A stretch of 36,115 nt of DNA, taken from Clostridia bacterium (GTDB taxonomy: Bacteria > Bacillota > Clostridia > Lachnospirales > Lachnospiraceae). Positions within the stretch are counted from its first letter, which is position 1, and each line of letters begins with the position of its first letter. The position numbers and the translations under genes are program-made. The notes under the pieces are model-generated. The model did not search any database. It worked only from the letters and a program-made list of their open reading frames with translations, and was not told the DNA's origin. The stretch covers positions 1 through 36,115 of the forward strand of contig SAAB01000034.1 of assembly GCA_009929615.1 (NCBI GenBank), in the 5' to 3' direction. This document shows, piece after piece, positions 17,461-26,517 of this stretch.

Positions 17461-19794
17461 CTAAATGCCCTCACCCGGTTTTGTCGTCATCAGTTTATAG
17501 AGCTTCGTATTCTTTGGAAACTTATTGGCAAATGGCACTAAGGCACTACCCACCTTAATGAGTCCGTGACCTGCATCTACATTGGTAATATAAGAAAGCT
17601 GAAGGTCTGAAATATTAAGGAGTTTCGCAAGTTCGATTCTATCTGTAGATGCCTGATTCAGCATAATGATAAATTCACTGTTTGCAAGCATTGTTCTGGC
17701 TGTATGACTCTGCAAAAGGTCATCAACATTCTGTGTGATACCACTGGCATATGCGCCATATTTTCTTACTCGTTTCCAAAGCGTGAATAAGAAATTCGCT
17801 GAATACTCGTGCTGGAACAACAGATAAATCTCATCAATAAAAATAAAGGTGTGCTTTCCTTTCGCTCTGTTTTGCGTGATTCTGTTCAGAATACTGTCAA
17901 GAACCACGAGCATACCAATCGGCATAAGCTGTTTTCCCAAGTCTAAGATGTCGTAGCAGATAAGACGATTACTGGTATCCACATTTGTCTTCTTTGCAAA
18001 GGTATTCAGTGACCCGTGCGTGAACAGCTCAATGGCAAGTGCTATCTCCCTTGCCTCTGGCTCAGGCTGGCTTAAAAGCTCTGCTCGAAAGTCCTGTAAA
18101 GTTGGCACTGTACCCGTATAATCGTTCTGCTGATACGTGTGGTAGACACTGGCAGTACATCTGTCAATAATGGATTTCTGTTTTGCTCCAAGATTAGTGC
18201 CACCGATAAGCTGCTCGCAAAGGGACATAATAAATTCCGACTTCAAGATAACCGGATTTGCTCCATCTCCATAATCTTTGTTCATATCCATTGCGTTGAT
18301 GTGATTTGGGGAAGTGGCTGAAATGTTGATAATCTCTCCGCCCATTGCATTAACAAGCTGTGAATATTCTCGCTCAGGGTCAATCACAATGATGTCCGCA
18401 TCACTGGATAACATCTGATTGATGATTTCTCCCTTCGCAGCAAATGATTTTCCACCACCAGATACACCTAAGATGAACTCATTACCATTCAATAACTGCT
18501 TTCTATCCCCGATTATCATATTTTTGCTGATAACATTCTGCCCGTAGTAGATACCATTTTCGTGATAAATGTCCTGCACTCGAAATGGCATAAACACTGC
18601 CAAGCTCTCTGTGGTAAGAGTTCGGAAGGTATCAATCTTTCTTACCCCAAATGGCATAACCGTTTTTAATCCATCCATCTGCTGGAATTTAAGAACTGCA
18701 AACTGGCACAAATGCTTTCTGGCTGTTGTAAGGAGTGCTTCTGTGTCATTGTCTAGCTGCTCCTTTGTGTCCGCTGTATGAACCATTGTAAGAACCGCAA
18801 ACATCATTCGCTGGTCACGAGTGGTAAGGTCATCTAGGAACTCCTTCATTTCTCGTTTCTGCTGTTCCATATCGTATGGCACTGTGGCAGAGAAGTTATT
18901 ATTCTGATTCTGTTTTCTCTGCCAGTTTGTGATATTGGTTTCTACACCAAGAAGTCTGCTCTCCGCTTCCTTTACTGCTTCATCAGTTGGCACTGGGACA
19001 ATATCAATGGACATCATCAGATTTCTGTTCATATCCGTAAGTTCTGCCACCATACTGTCCTTGATATAGGAAGCATATTCTCTTAAAAAGAGAACCCTGC
19101 CAAAGCGATTTCCAATTTTGAAATAATCATTTTCAAATTCCATACTATCCGGGCAAATATAGTCCTTAAAGCTGTGACCTTTCTTACGATTGTCCTTTGT
19201 ATCAAAATGGAAAGAGGATTCTTCTCCCACTCGGAAGAAGTCGTGAATAATGCGAAGTCTTTCATCCGTTTCAAGCTCCACGCATTTACTTCCTAATCTA
19301 TTGAAATGAGAAATAAGGTCAGCTCCTACTCTGGAAAAATAAGTTCTTGCATCTTCTACTGTTTTCTTATTGATTGAGATAGTGACGTACTTATCCTGCA
19401 CATTTGAATTTGCTCCCGTTACTTTATCAAGAAGCATTTGGTTGTATTCCTCTCGGTATTTATCAAGCTCATCTCCCGTACTTGGAATCAGAATTGTCTT
19501 TTCAAAATCCAGTCGGTTTAGTCTTCGGTTATTGATAGTAAGTTTCGTTGTCGCTCCACTGTCAAGGGAGTTAAGCAGCTCTGAATATTCCAAGAACATT
19601 GCTTCCTTATCTTCCCGACTTGCTACTGCATAATTGATGTCCGTAAACTTAAAGCTCTTTGAGAACTTGTCCTTTCCGCTTTTGAAGATTCCATCATCAT
19701 AAATGACATTGACTGGTAGAATATCCTGCACTCCCTTTGGTACAATAAATTTCTCTTTGTCCTGCTTAAATAATGTTGTTAGTGTTTTAATCAT
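17461..19794 (-). CDS. VirB4-type conjugation ATPase
   Basis: The 777-aa ATPase powers assembly and operation of the type IV secretion channel at the inner face of the membrane. Walker A is GVSGGGKSF (near residue 440). Walker B is FIFIDEIYLLF (near 645-655). The arginine-rich WKRVRKYGAYASGITQN stretch is typical of VirB4/TrbE. The N-terminal 400 residues carry the usual CagE/TrbE-like region. Its ATG overlaps the end of the PrgI gene by 8 nt, with AAAGGAGG upstream inside that gene, so translation is coupled. Length and motif spacing match the ICE family well. Confidence 0.94.
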   Translation of the reverse strand: MIKTLTTLFKQDKEKFIVPKGVQDILPVNVIYDDGIFKSGKDKFSKSFKFTDINYAVASREDKEAMFLEYSELLNSLDSGATTKLTINNRRLNRLDFEKTILIPSTGDELDKYREEYNQMLLDKVTGANSNVQDKYVTISINKKTVEDARTYFSRVGADLISHFNRLGSKCVELETDERLRIIHDFFRVGEESSFHFDTKDNRKKGHSFKDYICPDSMEFENDYFKIGNRFGRVLFLREYASYIKDSMVAELTDMNRNLMMSIDIVPVPTDEAVKEAESRLLGVETNITNWQRKQNQNNNFSATVPYDMEQQKREMKEFLDDLTTRDQRMMFAVLTMVHTADTKEQLDNDTEALLTTARKHLCQFAVLKFQQMDGLKTVMPFGVRKIDTFRTLTTESLAVFMPFRVQDIYHENGIYYGQNVISKNMIIGDRKQLLNGNEFILGVSGGGKSFAAKGEIINQMLSSDADIIVIDPEREYSQLVNAMGGEIINISATSPNHINAMDMNKDYGDGANPVILKSEFIMSLCEQLIGGTNLGAKQKSIIDRCTASVYHTYQQNDYTGTVPTLQDFRAELLSQPEPEAREIALAIELFTHGSLNTFAKKTNVDTSNRLICYDILDLGKQLMPIGMLVVLDSILNRITQNRAKGKHTFIFIDEIYLLFQHEYSANFLFTLWKRVRKYGAYASGITQNVDDLLQSHTARTMLANSEFIIMLNQASTDRIELAKLLNISDLQLSYITNVDAGHGLIKVGSALVPFANKFPKNTKLYKLMTTKPGEGI

Positions 19795-20152
19795 TCTGTT
19801 TCTTTGCCTCCTTTATCTTCTGTTCCATATTTGTTTTCATCAGTTCGTAGTATGTGTTTGTGGACTGAAACACCAGCTTCTTTGGCATAAGAAACTCTGA
19901 TTTAATCCACGCCCAGATTGCTTTCTCCGCTGTCATTCCGTTGTACTTAAAAAAGCCAAGTGCTGCGAATGGAAATGCACCCACTACACATATCCAAGAT
20001 GTTGTTTCCAGTCCCAGATATGGCTTGCCAAGAAAATAGATTCCAACAGCTACACCACACGCAAGGACAGAAAAAATGAACTGTCGAAGTGACAGTCCAA
20101 AAAACATAGATTCCGTAAAATTTCTAATTTCACGATTGATTTTTACTTCCAT
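19787..20152 (-). CDS. PrgI family membrane protein (VirB3-like)
   Basis: A small (121 aa) inner-membrane T4SS component that usually sits beside VirB4 and is thought to anchor it. Two hydrophobic hairpin segments lie at about residues 14-42 and 48-66, followed by a basic tail (MPKKLVFQ...). The start MEVKINREIRNFTESMF is the family hallmark. I chose the ATG at 20152 over a TTG 21 nt upstream because family members begin with MEVKINRE and AGGG lies upstream at suitable spacing. Overlaps virB4 by 8 nt. Confidence 0.9.
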   Translation of the reverse strand: MEVKINREIRNFTESMFFGLSLRQFIFSVLACGVAVGIYFLGKPYLGLETTSWICVVGAFPFAALGFFKYNGMTAEKAIWAWIKSEFLMPKKLVFQSTNTYYELMKTNMEQKIKEAKKQND

Positions 20153-20194
20153 AGAATTTTCCCTTTCTTTCAAATTTATTTTATTTCAAAACCT

Positions 20195-21031
20195 TTATAG
20201 TCCCATCATTTCTCGAATGATTCTATCTGCCATTTTCACTGTTCCTACAAGTATCAACATATTAAAGACTAACTCACCGATATAGGACCACACCTGCGTT
20301 ACCGCTGCTGCATCCGCATTCACCACTGGTGGTGCTGACGCAAACACTGAGAAAATGATACACGCAAGAGCAATGACCGCTCCTTCCAGTAACACTGCAC
20401 AATAACTTTTGATAAAGCTCTTTCCGATATTTTGCGATGGTTCTCCTGCAAAAGTAGAAAGCGGAATTGGTGCAAGTGCTGTATACATATACATTTTGAA
20501 AAATCTGCCATATACACTCATTATTAGAACGAACGATAAGACTGTTACAATCAGTCCGCCAATCAGTGTGACCGCCCACAGTGGAATACTCTCAAAGAAT
20601 CCACAATCCTCTATGGTTGTAATCATCTCCGCCGGAAGTGTCGTTTTGTCTGGCGAACCGAATCCAGCGGCCTTCATAATGGTTGACATTGTTCCTTGTG
20701 CAATGCTAAATAACGCCAGCATAAGTTCCATTCCGTGTGTGATGACACCTTTTGCAATGGCAAATCTCACGAAGAGCTTTAATGCGTGTTCTGGCTTTTT
20801 TACATCTGTAAATGAGCCGCAAGTCTTAATGACTCCTACTACAAAGAAAAGTACCAGAAGTGCAATACCAATGGCTTGTACTGCTCCATTGATGTCTACA
20901 ATAACTTTCCATATTCCTCCGCCTTTAAAATTCTGAGGTGTTGTAGTTAGAAGCGACCATATTTCGCTCATCTTATCATTCCAAGTTTTCAAGGCATTTT
21001 CGAGGTTTTGTACTACCCAGTTATCACTCAT
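20195..21031 (-). CDS. VirB6/TrbL-like polytopic membrane protein
   Basis: A 278-aa integral membrane protein forming the inner-membrane part of the conjugation pore. At least five long hydrophobic segments are visible (roughly residues 48-71, 95-118, 150-176, 212-235 and 250-268). The soluble loop GSFTDVKKPEHALKLFVRF and the segment YMYTALAPIPLSTFAGEP are typical of this ICE family (CD1112-like/TrbL). AGGAGG lies 9 nt before the ATG. A strong hairpin sits between its start and the preceding pilin gene. Confidence 0.88.
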   Translation of the reverse strand: MSDNWVVQNLENALKTWNDKMSEIWSLLTTTPQNFKGGGIWKVIVDINGAVQAIGIALLVLFFVVGVIKTCGSFTDVKKPEHALKLFVRFAIAKGVITHGMELMLALFSIAQGTMSTIMKAAGFGSPDKTTLPAEMITTIEDCGFFESIPLWAVTLIGGLIVTVLSFVLIMSVYGRFFKMYMYTALAPIPLSTFAGEPSQNIGKSFIKSYCAVLLEGAVIALACIIFSVFASAPPVVNADAAAVTQVWSYIGELVFNMLILVGTVKMADRIIREMMGL

Positions 21032-21054
21032 TTATTCGTACCTCCTTTTAAAAT

Positions 21055-21085
21055 CGGGGTGTATCCGACAATCAGATACACCCCG
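21055..21085 (-). promoter_or_regulatory. intergenic stem-loop between pilin candidate and trbL-like gene
   Basis: A perfect 11-bp inverted repeat (CGGGGTGTATC / GATACACCCCG) encloses a 9-nt loop. It lies 19 nt after the upstream stop codon and ends shortly before the AGGAGG of the next gene. No U-run of the canonical kind follows (ATTTT only). A partial terminator or an mRNA 3'-end stabiliser would raise expression of the pilin candidate over the downstream pore genes. Confidence 0.65.
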
Positions 21086-21104
21086 TATGATAACTACCCT
21101 CGAC

Positions 21105-21473
21105 TTACGCACCAGTAATAAGAGTAAGAATTTCTTTTGCAAATGTGATGATAATTCCACCTGCAAGTGTAAGGAATCCGTTTGCTCTCTGTGATGGGTC
21201 GTGAGATTTCAGTGACAAGCCGACCTGCACGATACCAAATCCCAGAAGGATAAGACCAATCGCACGAATCAGGCTAAAGATAAAAGTGGAAAGATTATTG
21301 ATAACTGTCAGTGGGTCTCCACCTTCTGCGGCAAATACCACAGTTCCAGTTCCAAGTAACAATGCACTCAGAATCATCATTGTGCAGTAGGCTTTGAATC
21401 CCCTCTTTACCTTTCCCGTCATTGGAAGTTTCTTAGTTGCTTTTGTTTCGTTGTTTTTCTTAAAAATTGTCAT
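21105..21473 (-). CDS. VirB2/Maff2-like two-span membrane protein, pilin candidate
   Basis: A 122-aa protein with a basic N-terminus, a hydrophobic segment (MMILSALLLGTGTVVFAAEG) that reads as a cleavable signal ending in VFAA, then two further membrane segments (SLIRAIGLILLGFGIVQVGL and GFLTLAGGIIITFAKEILTL) separated by a short polar loop. This is the VirB2/TrbC architecture, and its position between virD4 and trbL matches the Maff2-type gene of Tn1549-like elements. I chose the ATG at 21473, with GGAGG 8 nt upstream, over a TTG 15 nt earlier. Function as channel subunit or pilin is inferred. Confidence 0.82.
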   Translation of the reverse strand: MTIFKKNNETKATKKLPMTGKVKRGFKAYCTMMILSALLLGTGTVVFAAEGGDPLTVINNLSTFIFSLIRAIGLILLGFGIVQVGLSLKSHDPSQRANGFLTLAGGIIITFAKEILTLITGA

Positions 21474-21490
21474 TTTCGTTTCCTCCAAAA

Positions 21491-23284
21491 TTATAAGTTG
21501 TTATTTTCTTCAAAATCCTCATCGGATAGAAGTTCATAGTTGGTTTCCCCATAGCTTTCTGTTGGCAGCATAGCTGCATCCATCGGAAGCATAGAGATAG
21601 TTGTGTGTTCGATGGTTACTTCTCCGTGTAAGTACGGACTTTCTTTTCCATCCGTTGTCATTGCCACATTTGGATGTTTTAAGATGTCATACTTAAAATC
21701 CATTACTGGGCGTTCTCCACGAATAAACAAAATGGCATACTGATTATCAAGCAGTCTGACTTCATCAGGAGTTAATAGCTCCCTGCCACTTATCTGATAG
21801 TTCGTGGAGTAATTACCGCTTCGACCTGTGCTTTTTCCAAAGGTGTTGGTATCAATGGTTTCTTTTCCAAGAAGCTCCGACACATATTTGTGGGTTGACT
21901 GCTCATTTCCACCAAGATAGAGAAATTCGTCACAGTTACCCACAATACTTTCCCACTGCTTTTCAAAAAGTGCCTTTAGCTGCGCTAAATTCTGCAAAAT
22001 AATACTGACCGATACGCTACGTGAACGCATTACCGATAAAATCTTATCGAAGTCATCTGGCAATGAAACATTTGCGAATTCGTCCATTAGGAAATGGACT
22101 GGCATTGGCAAACTCCCCCCATAGATATGGTCAGCAGTATAAAAAAGCTGTTGAAATAATTGTGTGTATAGAATCGAAACCAAGAAGTTAAAGCTGGAAT
22201 CGTTATCGGGTATCAAAGCAAACAGTGCAACTTTTTTCTCTCCCATTGATGGTAGGTCAAGTTCATCTGTTGTTGTAAGTGCAGCCAGACTTTCCAAGTT
22301 GAACTTTTCAAGCCTAGCAGCAAGTGTAATCTGTATTGATTTTAATGTTTTCGCTGAACCTGAATGGTAGGAGCGATAATACTTTAGAGCAATGTGTTCT
22401 GGATTTATCATTTCCAAATCTTGGAACAGTTCATCCAGTGGCGAGGGTCTTGTATCTTCCTCGTCCTCTATGGAGGCTGCTCTTAACATCTCCATTACCA
22501 TTGCAAAATTCTGTTCTTCCTCTGGTGCTTCATAATGCAGATAAAAGACAAGTGCCAGAAGCAGCATTGAAGCTGACGTATCCCAGAATGGGTCATTACT
22601 CTGTGCGCCCTTTGGTGTGGTACTCTTAAAAAGATTTGTTACCAGTTTTTGCACATCGTTATCGTTTTTCAAATAGACAAAAGGATTATAACAATGGCTT
22701 TTCTCCATCGAGATTAAATCAAGCACTCTGACTTCATATCCCCTTTTGTCTAGGAGTTTCCCCGTATCCCGAAGTATTTCGCCTTTCGGGTCAAGGATAA
22801 CGAATGAAGTATTGCACTGCATCAGATTCGGCTTACAGTAAAATCTTGTTTTACCTGCGCCTGAGCCGCCACACACCAGCGTGTTTAGATTACGCCTGTG
22901 CTTCTTAGCGTTTAGACCAATGCTCACACCCTGCGTCATCAATTTATTCTCTGATGGTGGACTTTGTTTGTATTTCTTATTCACTGTTCTGGCATTGCCC
23001 CATTTTGCAGAACCGTGTTCTTCACGCCTTCGGTAATTCCTATTTGTCGAAAGGTAAATCCCAATCCCCATTCCATAGCATACAAGTAAAATAAGGACAG
23101 TTTTTAGGCTGTCCTCACATAATTTAATAGCGAATGGTTTTTCAAATATCATCATTAGGTTTTGAAAGATTGCCGGCAGACCCTCCTTTACAGATGGTGC
23201 CAGTTTTAATCCAATCCATATCATAGGAATGATTCCAACAAGCGATAAAATGATGGATGACTGTCTGTCTCTATCTCGATTCAT
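21491..23284 (-). CDS. VirD4/TraG-type conjugative coupling protein
   Basis: The coupling ATPase (597 aa) brings the relaxase-DNA complex to the secretion channel. Two N-terminal membrane helices (about residues 10-28 and 60-80) are followed by the TraG/VirD4 domain. Walker A is CGGSGAGKTRF (near 135-145). The VirD4 signature FVILDPKGEILRD comes next, and Walker B is HFLMDEFANV (near 393-400). Nearly 600 aa is usual for the Tn1549 type. It overlaps the upstream 67-aa gene by 14 nt; its own ribosome binding site is weak, suggesting coupled translation. The C-terminal 50 residues are acidic. Confidence 0.95.
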   Translation of the reverse strand: MNRDRDRQSSIILSLVGIIPMIWIGLKLAPSVKEGLPAIFQNLMMIFEKPFAIKLCEDSLKTVLILLVCYGMGIGIYLSTNRNYRRREEHGSAKWGNARTVNKKYKQSPPSENKLMTQGVSIGLNAKKHRRNLNTLVCGGSGAGKTRFYCKPNLMQCNTSFVILDPKGEILRDTGKLLDKRGYEVRVLDLISMEKSHCYNPFVYLKNDNDVQKLVTNLFKSTTPKGAQSNDPFWDTSASMLLLALVFYLHYEAPEEEQNFAMVMEMLRAASIEDEEDTRPSPLDELFQDLEMINPEHIALKYYRSYHSGSAKTLKSIQITLAARLEKFNLESLAALTTTDELDLPSMGEKKVALFALIPDNDSSFNFLVSILYTQLFQQLFYTADHIYGGSLPMPVHFLMDEFANVSLPDDFDKILSVMRSRSVSVSIILQNLAQLKALFEKQWESIVGNCDEFLYLGGNEQSTHKYVSELLGKETIDTNTFGKSTGRSGNYSTNYQISGRELLTPDEVRLLDNQYAILFIRGERPVMDFKYDILKHPNVAMTTDGKESPYLHGEVTIEHTTISMLPMDAAMLPTESYGETNYELLSDEDFEENNNL

Positions 23285-23474
23285 CGTCTCTGTCTTTTTC
23301 TATTACTTTGAACTTTTTCTTAGGGGCAGTTCCTACTTTCACAATGAGGTCGTTCACATCACTGGTAAACTTTCCTTCTTTTTGAAGTTCGGTTTTCGTG
23401 TCATTTAGTGAACGAACAATAATCCCGTGTTCGTAGTCGTCCAGAGCAATATAATATTTATCTTCTTTTACCAT
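23271..23474 (-). CDS. conserved small ICE protein of unknown function
   Basis: A 67-aa soluble, charged protein (MVKEDKYYIALDDYEHG...) without membrane segments or known motifs. Homologues of this appearance, with the YYIALDDYEHGIIVRSLND start, occur directly upstream of virD4 in Tn1549-like elements as I recall. Its end overlaps virD4 by 14 nt, and it starts 9 nt after the ArdC-like gene with a site (AGGGTGG) lying across that gap. A regulatory or relaxosome-accessory role is possible but not shown. Confidence 0.75.
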   Translation of the reverse strand: MVKEDKYYIALDDYEHGIIVRSLNDTKTELQKEGKFTSDVNDLIVKVGTAPKKKFKVIEKDRDDESR

Positions 23475-23483
23475 ATAACCACC

Positions 23484-24365
23484 CTATCTCTCATAATCTT
23501 TTGAGCGTTCCTGCTTTTTCTTATAGAGTTCATCGGATACTCTGGAATGAATCTCTGCCATCGCATTTCGAATCTTTGAAAGTTCTCCTCTAATCTCTTT
23601 TGGCTCTGCATTTTTTAGATTATCTGGAATGCGATTGATGGCAAAATTCTGTGTATCAACTCCATACTTTTTACAAAGCATATATCCAATGCACACCGCT
23701 CCAAATCCCATATCTGAACGACTGTATTTGTCGCTGTTAATGGAGAGCTGTGCGTGTCCAAGTTCCTGTGCTACGCACTGGGCAACTGCCACGCTATCGC
23801 CTACATCTCGTTTTACATACAGCACCTGCTTTTCATTATTATAAAAAGCTGCCATATTCGGATAGGGAAGTTCATTTGTTCCTTCCACATCAACGGGAGA
23901 AGAATCAAGCATTGTTGTAATAAGCTCCTTCGGTTCACGATTTACAGTTGGAGCTGGTGGCTTCTTCGCATTGGTCTGAGATGTGTCAAAGACCTTTTTC
24001 ACATTATAAGACACTCCTTGATTTCCATCTTTTCTTGTGTATTCCACAGGTTCTAAGATGGAGATGCTCTTCACTCCTTTTTTCACTCTCACATTCTCTT
24101 TGCCCCAGTCCTCAAAATCTTTGAGCTGCGTAGCTTCTGGGAGCTGATTATAAATGAGAAGCGTGTTGACCGCAGAATATCTGTCCATCTGACTTTGGGT
24201 ATTCAGATACCCCATAAACTTCTCCGGGTCATTCATAATCTCGCTGGCAGTATCATCTACCATTTGATAGACTGCTTCTTTCTCGGCTTTCTTTTTTTCA
24301 GCAAATTCTTCTTTGGAAAGTCTCGGTCTTTCATTTGCTTTCTTTGGTTCAAAATTATTTGTCAT
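23484..24365 (-). CDS. ArdC-like protein with degenerate metalloprotease motif
   Basis: This 293-aa protein resembles ArdC-type antirestriction/ssDNA-binding proteins of mobile elements. The N-terminal part holds the ArdC-N-like block YSAVNTLLIYNQLPEATQLK followed by DWGKENVRVKKGVKSISILEP (about residues 63-107). The second half contains the M78-peptidase-like segment CVAQELGHAQLSI near residue 200. There the first His of HExxH is Gln, so one zinc ligand is missing. A Lys/Glu-rich C-terminus follows. The gene lies between PcfB (6-nt gap) and the 67-aa gene. By analogy it may protect entering single strands, but its activity is uncertain. Confidence 0.75.
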   Translation of the reverse strand: MTNNFEPKKANERPRLSKEEFAEKKKAEKEAVYQMVDDTASEIMNDPEKFMGYLNTQSQMDRYSAVNTLLIYNQLPEATQLKDFEDWGKENVRVKKGVKSISILEPVEYTRKDGNQGVSYNVKKVFDTSQTNAKKPPAPTVNREPKELITTMLDSSPVDVEGTNELPYPNMAAFYNNEKQVLYVKRDVGDSVAVAQCVAQELGHAQLSINSDKYSRSDMGFGAVCIGYMLCKKYGVDTQNFAINRIPDNLKNAEPKEIRGELSKIRNAMAEIHSRVSDELYKKKQERSKDYER

Positions 24366-24371
24366 CTGCTC

Positions 24372-25169
24372 TTACCTCTCTTTTGGTTTTTTCGCTTTTG
24401 GTTTTGGCTGCGTATGCACAGTCTGTGCATTCTTAGTTTTTGGTTTTTCTGCCTCTGGTGTTTTGCGTTCTGATTCCTTTTGCTGATTTGCTTTTGCTTT
24501 ATATCTATCAAGCTTTTCCTTAACAGAAGGCTTCTTATCCTTTTCAGCAACACCCTTATCAGACTGCATATCTACCTGCCCTGAGTTTTGCCTTGACGGA
24601 GGGTTTTTGTCCGTCTTGGCAACTGCGGGGTTTGATTGTGACGGACCATCCTTTTGCAATGGTATTCTGACTGCCTCTTCCATAATGATTTCATTTTTAG
24701 ATTTCGTAGGCACTTCTTTTGCAATGCCTTCACGATTTGCTTTCTCCTTTTGTGCCTCTGCAATAACAGATGCTTTCTCAACAGTATTAAAGTCAAATCT
24801 TTCTACGATACGCTGAATCTTAGAAGCGTCCTCTGCTCGTGCAATAATATCTACGGGAACATTGTCTCCCTTCGTGTTTTTATCTCGAAGGACACAATAT
24901 AAAACACCATATCGCTTGGCCTGCTCCGTAAATGTTTTCAAATCCTTATTTGAGATAGAAAAGACCTTCAATTCCTTCCCTGACTTAATCATATTGGTAA
25001 GTCTTGCTTTTCCTCTCGTCTTATTGGCCTGACTTGCTTCCTGCTTTAATACAGAAGCCAAAAGAATTGCAATATTCTTTGCGGCTGAACCGCTTAGTTT
25101 TGCAGCTACCTCCACGCCCTCTAGCGAAAGCCTGACGATTTGTTCTGCTGCGTCACCGCCGTTGTTCAT
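24372..25169 (-). CDS. PcfB family (DUF3801) conjugation accessory protein
   Basis: A 265-aa cytoplasmic protein. Residues about 1-130 match the PcfB/DUF3801 pattern: the opening NNGGDAAEQIVRLSLEGVE, then the LKVFSISNKDLKTFTEQAKRYGVLYCVL region and a basic patch. PcfB of pCF10 links the relaxosome to the coupling protein. The remaining 130 residues are a low-complexity, Lys/Glu/Gln/Pro-rich tail ending in PKAKKPKER, probably disordered. Its start overlaps the relaxase gene by 17 nt. Its last codons (GAG AGG) also supply part of the ribosome binding site of the next gene. Confidence 0.85.
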   Translation of the reverse strand: MNNGGDAAEQIVRLSLEGVEVAAKLSGSAAKNIAILLASVLKQEASQANKTRGKARLTNMIKSGKELKVFSISNKDLKTFTEQAKRYGVLYCVLRDKNTKGDNVPVDIIARAEDASKIQRIVERFDFNTVEKASVIAEAQKEKANREGIAKEVPTKSKNEIIMEEAVRIPLQKDGPSQSNPAVAKTDKNPPSRQNSGQVDMQSDKGVAEKDKKPSVKEKLDRYKAKANQQKESERKTPEAEKPKTKNAQTVHTQPKPKAKKPKER

Positions 25170-26517
25170 AAGTTGTTTTCTCCTTCCTTTGATTCCTCTG
25201 CTCCATTTGCTTCTCCTGTGACAAATTATATTCCATAACTTTTGACCGCTTGGCTATACTGTCACAAGTATTCACTTCCTTACGGAGCTGTTTTATTTTG
25301 TCGGTTATTGTCGAAACTTCATCTTTGACTTTTGATAGCTCATCGTCACTCATTTTTCTTCTCATAGTTTTTCGCAGGTGCGTTCTATCATCAGTCAGCT
25401 TTGAGATTTCTCCCATAACAGTTTCTTTATATGAGAAAAGCTGCTTATCCGTGGATATATTCTCACGTCCAAGCAGCCTTGCCTCTTCTGATATTTTATC
25501 TAACTTCAATAAATCTTCCCTTAGAAGATAATGAAGTTTATTGGTATTGGGTTTCTTGTATTTTGGTAAATATCCAAGCTTGTAACAGTAATAGAGATAC
25601 AAGCGATAGATACCGCTTTTCTTTTGAATCTTATCTTTTCTTGTAGGGAGTTTATATTGTCTGCTTGTCCCACTGGAAAAAGGAACAATTGGAAGTCTCT
25701 GATTTTCTATGAGCCTTCGTTTGATTGCTTCCTCACTGTATTCTGCTCCAAGGTTTTTAAGCCTTACTGGTTTGCTGTATCCCTTCGGAATAACAGTCCA
25801 GTATTTTCTGCTATCACTCAGGCTATGAGTGTATCCCATCTGAGTCAGATTGTATTCGAATGTTTTAAGATTCGTACTGTGAGCGATTGCTTCATCAATG
25901 GCACTTCTCAGCATTGAATATCGAGTCGGCATTCCAGCCTGTTCCTGCTTATAGTAGTAAGAATTTTGCTTACTTCGATTTGGATTTGGATTATAATAAA
26001 GTCCATACTTCTCACATATCCTATCTGCTACAAGCCTGAACTTAAACCAAGCCTTTTCTTCTCCCCATAGTCTTTTGCCATCCAGATAGGAAACAGAGTT
26101 GATGACAAAATGACAGTGAAGATGCTTGGTGTTCAAATGTGTTGTGACTACAACTTGAAATTTCTTTCCCCAAACTTCATTGGCAAATTCCATTCCTATC
26201 CGCTGCGCCATCTCTGGAGTGATATTCTGTTCTTTAAAACTTAAATATCCGTGATAGGCTTGTATCCCTTCTGTTTTCCCATATAATTCTTTCGTTGTTA
26301 CAAACTGCTCACGAGCAGTGATTGGATTACAATTGATTCCCTCCACATAAAACTCCTGCTCTGTTTTCTCTTCATCTTTTGCATACGATAAAACATCAGC
26401 AAGAGCCTGATACTGCGCTTCACTATATATCTTTGCTGATGTCTTTTCTGGATTGGCTGCATATTCAATGACCCGCTCCAAATTAGTAGAAACAGACCAG
26501 AGTTTACTTACTGCCAT
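25153..26517 (-). CDS. MOB relaxase (HUH endonuclease)
   Basis: The 454-aa relaxase nicks oriT and pilots the transferred strand. The N-terminal nuclease domain shows the family start KLWSVSTNLERVIEYAANPEKT, the YHGYLSFKEQNITPEMAQRIG segment and the metal-binding motif THLNTKHLHCHFVINSVS (near residues 125-142), with the His cluster H-x-x-x-x-H-x-H-x-H. The Tyr nucleophile is expected within the first ~40 residues, where Tyr18, Tyr31 and Tyr36 are candidates. The C-terminal ~120 residues are coiled-coil-like and basic. It overlaps mobC by 10 nt and PcfB by 17 nt. Its size and neighbours fit the PF03432 relaxases of Clostridia ICEs. Confidence 0.93.
   Translation of the reverse strand: MAVSKLWSVSTNLERVIEYAANPEKTSAKIYSEAQYQALADVLSYAKDEEKTEQEFYVEGINCNPITAREQFVTTKELYGKTEGIQAYHGYLSFKEQNITPEMAQRIGMEFANEVWGKKFQVVVTTHLNTKHLHCHFVINSVSYLDGKRLWGEEKAWFKFRLVADRICEKYGLYYNPNPNRSKQNSYYYKQEQAGMPTRYSMLRSAIDEAIAHSTNLKTFEYNLTQMGYTHSLSDSRKYWTVIPKGYSKPVRLKNLGAEYSEEAIKRRLIENQRLPIVPFSSGTSRQYKLPTRKDKIQKKSGIYRLYLYYCYKLGYLPKYKKPNTNKLHYLLREDLLKLDKISEEARLLGRENISTDKQLFSYKETVMGEISKLTDDRTHLRKTMRRKMSDDELSKVKDEVSTITDKIKQLRKEVNTCDSIAKRSKVMEYNLSQEKQMEQRNQRKEKTTYEQRR

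Noticed and set aside
24362-24796. Lys/Arg/Gln-rich minus-strand ORFs overlapping the PcfB gene in another frame
   Set aside because: They are frame-shifted translations of the Lys-rich low-complexity tail of PcfB; no ribosome binding site or family match, unlike the TnpV case.
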